Assembly: GCA_002336085.1 (NCBI GenBank)
Contig: DDEH01000145.1
Span: 1 to 11,564 of the forward strand
Source: Flavobacteriales bacterium UBA1959
Lineage (GTDB): Bacteria > Bacteroidota > Bacteroidia > Flavobacteriales_D > Sanyastnellaceae
Direction of reading: 5' to 3'
Length of the DNA stretch: 11,564 bases
Below, in pieces: positions 1 to 7,193 of this stretch. Within the stretch, counting starts at the first letter, position 1, and each line of letters opens with the position of its first letter. The notes below the pieces were generated by a model that saw only the letters and a program-made list of their open reading frames with translations, was not told the DNA's origin and searched no databases. A program made the translations under genes and the position numbers.

Positions 1-1599
1 AGCAAAAAATCGAGTCACTCCGATTTGCACTTGCCCATTCACTAAACGGCCTTGCCAAGCTGGAGCCCCGTCAAGTTGGGTTTCCCCATTCGCATTGTTG
101 TTGAATGGTTGAAGTCCCGAACTGATGCTCAGGTCTGCTCTCCATTCAGGCGCAATGAAAAAGCCGGCAAATAATCTACCTGTCGGCATCCAGTTGACCC
201 TTGTTTGAGACAAATTGCCTTCAGAATAATCCGCAACCAGTCCATCTGTTCCAATCGTTCTGCCTTCAGCATAGCTCCTGAATTGAATCAATGCTCCGAG
301 TCCAATCCCCAATTGCCAAGGGCCAAAATACTGCTGCTGTTGCCATTCCAAAGGGATGGCGAAGGCTCGGTAGCGGTTGTAGTGCGATACATAACGCGCT
401 TGCTGTTCGATGCCTACGACGTCACCCGTGATCACCGCCATGGTATCACCTGTGACTTCGTTGATTTGAATGGTTTGAATGCCTTCTGTAATGACAGCAT
501 ACTCCGTATGTTCGACGTAATCCAAATGCTGAATGAATTCATTCCAAGCCATGCCGACAGCAAATGACTGCGACCACTTTTGAAATTCAACCATCAGCCC
601 ACCACCTGCCCCAATGTTGGCTTGAAAATATGTATTGAGCTCGGGATCTCGATCATCGCCAAATGCAAATTGACTCAGGTTTAGACCAGCATATGCGCGC
701 AAAGCAAATGGCATTCGAATCTGTATTTGTTGATTTTCTTGTTGCAAATTGAGGGCCAATTCGGACAAAGGTTGCATCGGCTCTTTATTGAGTTTGGGTA
801 AGAAAATCAATGGAGCTGCCTGCGGCGACCAATCCAATGCGTCGACTTTCTTGTTCCCAATGTCTGTTGCATCAGCGAATGATCCATCACCTTTCTCTTT
901 GGTGATGCTCTCTTCGGTTTGATCAGTCGAAGGAATCAGTGGAAGCGAAGCCAAAAGTTCGCTAGTGATTTGCACGGCTTCATTCGCAAACTCGTGTGCA
1001 TTTTCAGCCGTTGCGGTGTACCCAGGAGTTGAAATGCTTCGGGCTGCACCAGCCTCGGTTTCTGAGCTTGATGTGGCGTCAACGTTGGAAGGCGCTGGAT
1101 TCTCTGTTTTTTGTTCAGTGGGTGTTGACGCTAGTCTAGACTCGTTTAACGCCGGAGAACTTGACTGAGTCTGGGTCTGAACCTTCGAATTGACTGAGGC
1201 GGCTGGGACTGCTGAGGCGACAGCAGGAGTGGAGAGCGATAGGCTTTGAACCTCTACTGTGATCTGTTCGCCGGTAGACGTCGCAATCGATGACGAAAAT
1301 GCCACTTCCTTGATTTCTGAAACGCTCGTAATCTCTGCCATCTTTGGAACAGCTTCGGCATCTTGCTGATCGCCACCGGTGTAGTGGATGAGCCCCATTG
1401 TGAGCACGACAGCTGCAGCAGCGGCAATGCCCCAGCGACCCCATGATCCGATGGAATTGGAACTGCCCCCTTCAGTGCCTGATGCCGTGGGAGCTATCTG
1501 ACTTTCTATGGCATTCCATAAAGCCTCTTCTTGACCGGGAGCTCCCAATTCCTGATAGGACGAGAGCCGATTACGTAAAATGTCTTCCCAATTTTTCAT
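1..1599 (-). CDS. Putative anti-sigma / envelope-spanning protein with beta-barrel-like C-terminal region (partial, 3' end outside window)
   Basis: The frame is open for 533 codons from an ATG at 1599 to the left edge, with no stop in the window. Its ATG overlaps the TGA of the upstream sigma gene (ATGA, 4 bases), so translation is probably coupled. Seen in the translation: a short charged N-terminal stretch (about residues 1-52, likely cytoplasmic); one hydrophobic segment at about 54-70 containing a run of five alanines; a Ser/Thr/Ala/Glu-rich low-complexity linker to about 290; then alternating aromatic/glycine strands from about 295 to 533 resembling small outer-membrane beta-barrel (porin-family) proteins of Bacteroidota. 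A gene directly behind an ECF sigma gene and encoding a single-pass membrane protein usually encodes the anti-sigma factor; that role is inferred, and I see no ZAS-type zinc motif. The fusion of an inner-membrane segment to a barrel-like region is odd. It could instead be simply a porin-family protein. Last visible residues end in an aromatic pair, so the C-terminus may be close. Confidence 0.72.
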   Translation of the reverse strand, partial: MKNWEDILRNRLSSYQELGAPGQEEALWNAIESQIAPTASGTEGGSSNSIGSWGRWGIAAAAAVVLTMGLIHYTGGDQQDAEAVPKMAEITSVSEIKEVAFSSSIATSTGEQITVEVQSLSLSTPAVASAVPAASVNSKVQTQTQSSSPALNESRLASTPTEQKTENPAPSNVDATSSSETEAGAARSISTPGYTATAENAHEFANEAVQITSELLASLPLIPSTDQTEESITKEKGDGSFADATDIGNKKVDALDWSPQAAPLIFLPKLNKEPMQPLSELALNLQQENQQIQIRMPFALRAYAGLNLSQFAFGDDRDPELNTYFQANIGAGGGLMVEFQKWSQSFAVGMAWNEFIQHLDYVEHTEYAVITEGIQTIQINEVTGDTMAVITGDVVGIEQQARYVSHYNRYRAFAIPLEWQQQQYFGPWQLGIGLGALIQFRSYAEGRTIGTDGLVADYSEGNLSQTRVNWMPTGRLFAGFFIAPEWRADLSISSGLQPFNNNANGETQLDGAPAWQGRLVNGQVQIGVTRFFA

Positions 1600-2162
1600 G
1601 ACAAGTTTTGCATTTTGGGGACCAGTTCACCCCCGGATAATTTAAAGCGTTCCATCACCCACTTTTTTGCTCGGGTCAATCGCTGGCGTGACAATTCCGC
1701 CGCAATACCCAACATTTCTCCTATCTCTTTGTGGCTATATCCTTCTACAATATATAGGTTGATAACCTCGTATTGTTCCTTCGGCATGCCTTTTAAAACG
1801 GAAATCAAATCGCTCAGTGCCAATGTCTCGATGGCCGAAGGCTTTACTTCTAGGGCAGTCTGTCCAGGGAGTTCCTGGATGCGTTGTCGCCTTTTTCCTT
1901 GAGTAATGGCCACATTGATAGCGATTCGAGAAGCCCACGACCTTAATTTCCCTTTTTTCGCATCGAACATATCTATGTTTTTGAAGATCAGAATAAAAGC
2001 TTCTTGGAGCACATCTTGAATCTCGTCTTCATCGAATATATAACGCTGCACAGCTCCCTTTAGATAAGGAAACAAGGCTCCAAACAACTTCCTCTGCGCT
2101 CCGCTGTCACCGCGAATGCAAGCTGCAATCCAATCCTCCTCCTCACGCTTTGGGTCAGTCAT
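1596..2162 (-). CDS. RNA polymerase ECF sigma-70 factor
   Basis: A 188-residue protein of the usual length for an extracytoplasmic-function sigma factor. Region 2 spans about residues 22-90: the acidic core-binding helix of region 2.2 (about 44-63, around DEDEIQDVLQEAF) is followed by the -10 recognition part (about 71-85, GKLRSWASRIAINVA). A short linker leads to region 4 at about 118-168, with a helix-turn-helix around GYSHKEIGEMLGI and a basic recognition helix (SRQRLTRAKKW). There is no region 1 or 3, as expected for the ECF class. It would direct RNA polymerase to a dedicated promoter set, with activity probably held by the membrane protein encoded downstream, whose start codon overlaps this stop. 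The upstream lipoprotein gene ends 15 bases before this ATG, so three genes probably share a transcript. No strong ribosome binding site is visible, which is normal for Bacteroidota. The family call is firm; the ECF subgroup and regulon are unknown. Confidence 0.95.
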   Translation of the reverse strand: MTDPKREEEDWIAACIRGDSGAQRKLFGALFPYLKGAVQRYIFDEDEIQDVLQEAFILIFKNIDMFDAKKGKLRSWASRIAINVAITQGKRRQRIQELPGQTALEVKPSAIETLALSDLISVLKGMPKEQYEVINLYIVEGYSHKEIGEMLGIAAELSRQRLTRAKKWVMERFKLSGGELVPKMQNLS

Positions 2163-2177
2163 TCTCAGCTCTCGTGA

Positions 2178-2708
2178 TCAACAGTCAATCTCCAAAGGAC
2201 CGACTACGCCATTTATTGGAGTGCCAGTGAGAATAATTTCTGGTAAAAATAGAAGTCCGCTCGGTCCGCAAGTGTGTGAAATGCTAATCGCGCATTCTGT
2301 GGTTCCCTCTTCGAACAAGAATTGTTTCAGAGTCAATCCGGGGCCAATCTCGAAAGAAGTGGGACCTGCAATAAACATTGGACTCGTTTGAACGCTCACT
2401 AGACTGCTCCACCAAAGGTCGGATTCAAATGCAATGGTTATTTGTTCCCCGTTTGTCTCAGCGTCGCATTCACATTCATCTGTGACAAATCCCATGACGT
2501 AACCAAACTGATTAGATTCCACATGGCACGTGTCGCCAATATTTTGCTCCAATTCCTCGCAATCCATGAGGTAGACAATCTCTGGATCAGTTAGTTCTTG
2601 AACAATTTGAATGTCCTCATAATTCGTTTTGGTGCACGCAAAAAGGGCCGTCAATGATGTCAAAATCATCAACATACGAAAAGGTGAGACGGAGATCAGA
2701 CGGTTCAT
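2178..2708 (-). CDS. Cysteine-rich lipoprotein, function unknown
   Basis: I do not recognise the family. The ATG at 2708 is chosen over an in-frame TTG two codons upstream, giving 176 residues. The N-terminus is a typical lipoprotein signal: basic start, hydrophobic core, and lipobox LFAC with the lipidated cysteine at residue 25, followed by a polar stretch. A hydrophilic residue pair (Thr-Lys) after the cysteine fits transfer to the outer membrane, but the sorting rule is not certain in this phylum. Seven more cysteines lie at about 50, 61, 79, 81, 139, 147 and 176 (the last residue). They suggest disulfides in an oxidising compartment or, less likely, metal binding. The rest is predicted mostly beta from its alternating pattern. 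The gene lies 15 bases upstream of the sigma gene on the same strand, so it is probably co-transcribed and could be the sensory partner of the sigma/anti-sigma pair; that role is inference from position only. Confidence 0.8.
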   Translation of the reverse strand: MNRLISVSPFRMLMILTSLTALFACTKTNYEDIQIVQELTDPEIVYLMDCEELEQNIGDTCHVESNQFGYVMGFVTDECECDAETNGEQITIAFESDLWWSSLVSVQTSPMFIAGPTSFEIGPGLTLKQFLFEEGTTECAISISHTCGPSGLLFLPEIILTGTPINGVVGPLEIDC

Positions 2709-2900
2709 ATTCAACCAAAGAAAAAGTGAATGGTTAAGGACATTACTGATGCCAGGCCTCTAGTGTGACAATGAAACCTGTGAAATGTGGTTTCTCAAGA
2801 TAGTGTAGCCTGAAGTCAAAACGTTGACCTTGGGTTACAAACGAAGAAAGCTTGCTTTGCCTAGAATTTTGTATTTCGGAAATCTTGAGTGGTCTGAGAT

Positions 2901-5084
2901 TTACTGCTGGATGATCCGGAAAGATCGGGTTGATCCCTCTGAAGTTGCTATGCTCAGTGAGTACAATCCTTTGGGTATGCCAAAGAATTCAATGGCTTTT
3001 GACCCCATGCCATGATACGATTTGATCAACTTTCCGTCGGTACCGACAAGTATCCCAAACCACCCTGTAGCGCTGGGAATACCACTCAATTGCACGACGC
3101 CGTTGGCGGGGTTTGGAAAGAGCCGCGCTCCACCGAGAATATTCCGCTCTGCGGTGGATGAGGATGATTCACAGATCTCCAATCCAAAGGTGCTTGGTGG
3201 GGTTTGATTGGTGCTCGTTTCTTCCACGAGAAGTGCACCTTGTTCATCGTAAATGACATAGCCTGCTTGCTGCGGTGAGAAAAAAGGTGATTGGACAACA
3301 AAATCCAATGGCCCAGCAACGACATTTACTAGGACAGAACGTTCCACAAACGGGTTATATGAGAGGGTGAAAGGGATGTGCGAGATCAATTCAGCGTTGG
3401 AATAAACCGAAACGCTACCTCCAAACCAACCCTCTTGGGCATAGTCTGTGAAAAGGATTTCAATCGGTCCGCAAGCATCGGCGTATTCGGAGCATGGGCG
3501 CAGTCCGTAGATGCTTTTCGCCCCTCCGACTGGTGTGTAAATCACATATCCGTTTTCATCCTCTATTTCAAAAAGGTCAGATCCGCCTTGGCCGTTATAT
3601 ATGATATTGATTGTACTGTTGGCATCAACCGGAAAGCTGAATGAGTCCACGCCAAGGTTGTTTGGTGACTCGGAAGCGATCAGTACACCATTGGCGTAGA
3701 TATCCAGAGTTCCTCCACCCCAAGGCTCGTTGCCCCATGGGTCTGAAGCTGAAATCATGCTTGCGGTCCAGGTGCCGCAAGTTCCTGTAATCACAGGGAA
3801 TTCATAGGGGATGAGTTCTCCCATTGAGTGCACCACTCCATTGTAAGCCAATAGATCTGGTTGTTCGATGAGCGCCCCATCAACGGCGATTCCGTCGAAG
3901 TCAACTGCAATGCTCAGGATGTCATTGTTGAGGGTTAGAAGTGTCAATCCGTTGAACAAGTCAGAGCTTTCATAAACCGCCTCTACGATGTGCTTGTTGA
4001 CGATTTCATCCATCTCCTGCGATGCGAGTAATTCGTCTGTGCTTTCAAATCCGTTTGCTTCTGCGAACGCAAAAAGTGCATCGTCAGTTGGAGCAAAGAC
4101 AGTGAAAGGGCCGGCTTCGCCGCCATTGTCATTTAAGATGGGTTGTCCGCGCAATTCATCGTCCAGACCTTCGTTGAATATCGCCTGCTCAAACAGGGTG
4201 TGGTTTTCGCTTTGCATGATCACATCAAGCACTGTCGCACCGGGATAACCGGCTGGGGCCAGTACCTTATCGATGATGTGCGCAACCCCGTTCGCTGCCG
4301 TAAAGTCAGTGAATATGACGTTGGCATCATCAACCAATGCGCCAATGTCGCTCATGCCAATGGTGATGGACTGTCCCTCCGTTGTTTCAAGGGACATTCC
4401 GTCGGCAAGATCTGCGGCCATATAGATTCCGGGAACGACGTGATATTTAAGGGCGTTGGGCATGTCGTAAAACCCGAGCATATCGAATTGGCTCAAATTC
4501 ATCAATTCCATCAGTTCTTCGGTGGCAGATTCAGTTGGAACGAAAACAGTGTACTCCTGCAGGCCATTTAAATCGACTCCATAGGATGGTTGACTATCAG
4601 GGTCTTGGGCTTCGTAGAAGCTAGGACTCAGATAGGCATTCATGGCATAAGCGCTCTCCCAACTCTCGAGGTAGGCGAGTGATCCATTTCCGTAGGCCAT
4701 TTCATTCAGCAAGTCAGCGAGTGAAAAAGCATCAACTGTGATGGTACCATTCATTCCTAGGTCTGGCTGCACACCGACGGAGGAGGTGTATTCATAATTG
4801 CCGGGCACATCAAAGGTTATCACACCCATGCAAATTCCGTTGATTTCTCCTTCTACGATCTCTAGAAAAAAAGATTCGGGATTATTTTCGGAAGTGCCGT
4901 CGACATTGTGAGTGCCTTCTGCGTTGATGAATGCCACGGACTCGCCCGCGTTGATGAGCAATTCAGTAGGCGTGAAAATAAAGTCAGTGAGGTATACGGT
5001 ATGATCTGCTTCACATTGAGCGTTGATATTTCCCGCAAATAGCATGAGTGAAAACGTTATGAAGGCAAAAAGGGTATGTTGCAT
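2901..5084 (-). CDS. Secreted fasciclin-domain protein with degenerate cupredoxin domain and T9SS sorting tail
   Basis: A 727-residue protein when started at the ATG at 5084, where a clean signal peptide begins (about residues 1-22, ending in NINAQ). An in-frame GTG at 5183 would add 33 very basic residues in front of the signal and is rejected. Domains in order: cupredoxin-like (about 24-118); FAS1 domain 1 (about 120-278, with YTVFVPT, LKYHVVPG and NGVAHIIDKVL); FAS1 domain 2 (about 284-426, with FTVFAPTDDA and NGVVHSMGELI); two homologous beta repeats bounded by cysteines (about 436-531 and 538-638); and a C-terminal type IX secretion sorting domain (about 653-727, starting RLFPNPANG). FAS1 domains are known adhesion modules, so a cell-surface or secreted adhesive role is likely. 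The cupredoxin part keeps one His (about 59) and a Met (about 111), but the usual Cys and second His of the type 1 copper site are missing, so copper binding is doubtful. The gene stands alone and is divergent from rlmF. Confidence 0.9.
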   Translation of the reverse strand: MQHTLFAFITFSLMLFAGNINAQCEADHTVYLTDFIFTPTELLINAGESVAFINAEGTHNVDGTSENNPESFFLEIVEGEINGICMGVITFDVPGNYEYTSSVGVQPDLGMNGTITVDAFSLADLLNEMAYGNGSLAYLESWESAYAMNAYLSPSFYEAQDPDSQPSYGVDLNGLQEYTVFVPTESATEELMELMNLSQFDMLGFYDMPNALKYHVVPGIYMAADLADGMSLETTEGQSITIGMSDIGALVDDANVIFTDFTAANGVAHIIDKVLAPAGYPGATVLDVIMQSENHTLFEQAIFNEGLDDELRGQPILNDNGGEAGPFTVFAPTDDALFAFAEANGFESTDELLASQEMDEIVNKHIVEAVYESSDLFNGLTLLTLNNDILSIAVDFDGIAVDGALIEQPDLLAYNGVVHSMGELIPYEFPVITGTCGTWTASMISASDPWGNEPWGGGTLDIYANGVLIASESPNNLGVDSFSFPVDANSTINIIYNGQGGSDLFEIEDENGYVIYTPVGGAKSIYGLRPCSEYADACGPIEILFTDYAQEGWFGGSVSVYSNAELISHIPFTLSYNPFVERSVLVNVVAGPLDFVVQSPFFSPQQAGYVIYDEQGALLVEETSTNQTPPSTFGLEICESSSSTAERNILGGARLFPNPANGVVQLSGIPSATGWFGILVGTDGKLIKSYHGMGSKAIEFFGIPKGLYSLSIATSEGSTRSFRIIQQ

Positions 5085-5188
5085 TGAGCTTTTTTTGGAA
5101 GTACGACTGTGGGCGAGGATATGTGACCATTGTCTGTGAAAAAAATGTTTTCGAATGCGTGGTTGCTTTTTTCGAGGTTTCACGTAGT

Positions 5189-5196
5189 CAAAATTA
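5189..5196 (-). promoter_or_regulatory. Candidate Bacteroidota -7 promoter element for the FAS1 gene
   Basis: Read on the minus strand this is TAATTTTG, an exact match to the TAnnTTTG element recognised by the primary sigma factor of Bacteroidota. It would start transcription near 5183, giving a leader of about 100 bases before the ATG at 5084. That would also rule out the alternative GTG start at 5183. No good TTTG-like -33 element is visible at the expected distance upstream. A short inverted repeat, AGAGT-GA-ACTCT (5201-5212), lies just upstream of the element and could be an operator. An 8-base match can arise by chance in AT-rich spacer DNA, so this is only a candidate. Confidence 0.35.
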
Positions 5197-5283
5197 AGAG
5201 AGAGTGAACTCTTAGAAGTATTTTTTTTCTTTGTCTGCCCGCATTACCGGCTCATCGAGCGTTCGCGCATCGTAACTTGCCGC

Positions 5284-6240
5284 GTGTCAAGAAAAAACAA
5301 CCCAAAAAGTGCTCGCTCGAGTGGCCAAAGGATGCATCCTCGAAACCGGAACTTGGAGAGGTATCAAATACCGGCATTGGTCGCCTGTTTGCCTGAGCTT
5401 GGAGCGTATGTCCAGCCATCAAAGGCAGGGGAGGATTCCATTGATTTTACGCGACCTGAGGCGGTGAAGCTTTTGAACCGAGCATTGATTCTGAACGATT
5501 ATGGCTTGGATGATTGGGATTTCCCTGATGCAAACCTCTGCCCGCCTGTGCCTGGACGTGCAGATTATCTGCATCATATGGCCGATTTGCTTCGGGAAAA
5601 CCATTTTGGTAACATTCCACGTGGACCGGAATTGCATGTATTGGATATAGGAGTGGGTGCCACAGCAATTTATCCCATTGTGGGAGTCGTGGAATACGGT
5701 TGGTCGTTCGTGGGGTGCGACATTGCACAAGAATCGTTGGATTCTGTGAAATCAATTATCGCGTCCAATTCATTGTTGCAAGATCTTTTGGAAGTCCGGC
5801 ATCAACCCGATGCCAAATGTATCTTAAGGGGGATCATTTCTGAATCAGATCGTTTCGCCTTTACCATGTGCAATCCGCCATTTCATGCAAGTGCCGAGGA
5901 GGCTGCCCAAGGGACAATGAGAAAAACAAGAAACCTGCTGGGGGGTAAAGCATCGAATCCAATGCTGAACTTCAGCGGGGTACAAAAGGAATTGATTTTC
6001 GAAGGTGGAGAAATGCGTTTCATCCAAACCTTGATTCGCGAAAGCCAGAACTACGCCACCAACGTTTTTTGGTTCACCACATTGGTTTCCAAGCAGTCGC
6101 ATCTTAAGGCCTTGTATGCAACTTTGAAAACAGTTCGTCCTGCTGAGATCAAAACGATTCCCATGGGTACAGGCAATAAGTCAACCCGTATTTTGGCTTG
6201 GACTTTTGTGTCAAAAGATGAACGAGACACTTGGCGTTAA
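5284..6240 (+). CDS. rlmF: 23S rRNA (adenine(1618)-N(6))-methyltransferase RlmF
   Basis: A 318-residue, SAM-dependent enzyme of the YbiN/RlmF family that methylates N6 of A1618 in 23S rRNA in the cytoplasm. Family signatures are clear: the N-terminal HPRNRNLERY block (from about residue 18), the CPPVPGRADYLHH block (about 86-98), the SAM-binding motif I LDIGVGA (about 120-126), and the amino-methyltransferase catalytic motif NPPF (197-200) followed by HAS. A GGEMRFI block (about 241-247) and the C-terminal GTGNKSTRILAWTF region also match the family. The start taken is GTG at 5284; an in-frame ATG at 5332 begins immediately before HPRN. The GTG is preferred because relatives carry a short basic extension before HPRN, but no ribosome binding site decides between them. 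Upstream frame is closed by TAG at 5185. The gene is divergent from the FAS1 gene; the oxidase pair follows on the same strand after about 98 bases, so possible read-through cannot be excluded. Confidence 0.96.
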   Translation: MSRKNNPKSARSSGQRMHPRNRNLERYQIPALVACLPELGAYVQPSKAGEDSIDFTRPEAVKLLNRALILNDYGLDDWDFPDANLCPPVPGRADYLHHMADLLRENHFGNIPRGPELHVLDIGVGATAIYPIVGVVEYGWSFVGCDIAQESLDSVKSIIASNSLLQDLLEVRHQPDAKCILRGIISESDRFAFTMCNPPFHASAEEAAQGTMRKTRNLLGGKASNPMLNFSGVQKELIFEGGEMRFIQTLIRESQNYATNVFWFTTLVSKQSHLKALYATLKTVRPAEIKTIPMGTGNKSTRILAWTFVSKDERDTWR

Positions 6241-6338
6241 TTAAGTCCATGCACGAAAAATGGCGTTATAAGACCTTTGGGTTTAATGCATTCATCAATT
6301 GCAGTGGAGGATTCGATCATTTAACTAAATTTGAACAA

Positions 6339-7193
6339 ATGCACAGTTTTAAATTATTGATATTCATAGCTTCCGCCGCTTTTTCAATTGCCCTGCAAGG
6401 ACAGGATAGCCTTTGGATTTCCCGTGGAGAATGGACAGATATACCGGATTCTGTGCAGTCCATTCGGTTCAATTCTAATCCGCAATGGTCTGGCATCAAT
6501 TCTACCTTGTCACGGGTGCCAGGAGAATCTTCAACACTTTTTTTGATCAACACAGATAGTATTAGCCATACGTGGGGATTGCAAGTGGAAGGAGAGGAAG
6601 AGTGGGAATTGGCAGCGTTTGATTCACTTCTCATACCGATTCCTGCTATGGCCCAAGGGACTTACCGATTTGGTTTGTTGGATGAGTCTGGTAGAGTGCT
6701 CGGTGCGAGTGGTCAGTTACAAGTTGGTTTGGAAGGGGAGTATCCTCTGTTTCATTGGAACCTTGGCGATTGGTCGATGGAACGAATGGCGTCAGCAGAC
6801 GCGGGTTATCCTGTTGACTGGGATTCTCCGTATGTTCCTGAGCAGTTCACCATCAATGAGCGAACGTTTCCTGCAACAGTCGATGATTCTGATGCTTTTG
6901 TGGCACTGAGCCTTGGGGACACGTGTCTGATTTCCATTGCCAACCATGGCTTTATGGATCATGTCTTTCATTTTCACGGTTTTCACGTGACCATGATGAC
7001 CAGTACGCATCATCCCCAGCGTATCGGCTGGTCCAAGGACACCGTTCCAATCCGAATGGGAGAGGCCCTAACGGTGCGATTGATTGCATACCAAGTGGGG
7101 CTATACCCGGTGCACAATCACAATTTGATTGCCGTGACCAATGCAGGATTTTACCCGGGGGGCATGATTACCCAAATCCACGTTACACCATGA
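6339..7193 (+). CDS. Multicopper oxidase-like cupredoxin protein lacking a type 1 copper site (subunit A)
   Basis: Started at the ATG at 6339, which opens a clear signal peptide (about residues 1-20, LLIFIASAAFSIAL core); earlier in-frame starts at 6231 and 6249 would bury the signal and are rejected. The product has 284 residues and two cupredoxin-like domains. Domain 1 (about 25-130) has the fold pattern (SHTWGLQV, later GTYRFGLL) but no HxH and no HCH. Domain 2 (about 165-284) has HVFHFHGFH (His 208, 211, 213, 216) and VHNHN (His 259, 261), ending near GGM (Met 276). This looks like a former type 1 domain in which the copper-binding Cys is Asn 260, while one upstream His and the axial-type Met remain. 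Two HxH motifs, potential type 2/3 ligands, are intact. There is no T9SS tail. The stop overlaps the start of the next oxidase gene (ATGA), so both are probably made together. Enzyme activity alone is unlikely. Confidence 0.85.
   Translation: MHSFKLLIFIASAAFSIALQGQDSLWISRGEWTDIPDSVQSIRFNSNPQWSGINSTLSRVPGESSTLFLINTDSISHTWGLQVEGEEEWELAAFDSLLIPIPAMAQGTYRFGLLDESGRVLGASGQLQVGLEGEYPLFHWNLGDWSMERMASADAGYPVDWDSPYVPEQFTINERTFPATVDDSDAFVALSLGDTCLISIANHGFMDHVFHFHGFHVTMMTSTHHPQRIGWSKDTVPIRMGEALTVRLIAYQVGLYPVHNHNLIAVTNAGFYPGGMITQIHVTP

Noticed and set aside
1136..1444. 102-codon minus-strand frame within the anti-sigma-like gene
   Set aside because: It is out of frame with the longer continuous frame that starts at the ATGA overlap; its arginine/serine/cysteine-rich translation has no family signature.
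2709..2900. Promoter for the lipoprotein-sigma operon
   Set aside because: A promoter is expected here, but no exact TAnnTTTG with a suitably spaced TTTG was found on the minus strand; only one- or two-mismatch versions exist.
2880..2902. Inverted repeat AAATCT...AGATTT at the end of the FAS1 gene as a terminator
   Set aside because: The stem is six A/T-rich pairs with an 11-base loop that overlaps the stop codon, and no T run follows on the minus strand.
4143..4571. 142-codon plus-strand open frame inside the FAS1 gene
   Set aside because: It is antisense to a well-supported domain protein, has no recognisable domain and no upstream signals; treated as a shadow frame.
5085..5183. GTG start at 5183 for the FAS1 protein
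   Set aside because: The 33 added residues are strongly basic and precede a normal signal peptide; the candidate -7 element also places the transcript start at about this position.
6326..6333. Exact TAnnTTTG promoter-like match (TAAATTTG) just before the subunit A ATG
   Set aside because: It ends only 5 bases before the start codon, which would require a leaderless mRNA, and the nearest upstream TTG is too far away. Chance in AT-rich spacer is more likely.
6923..7189. Possible N-terminal extension of the second oxidase upstream of 7190
   Set aside because: It lies within the coding sequence of the first oxidase in another frame, shows no family similarity, and would place the clear signal peptide of subunit B in mid-protein.
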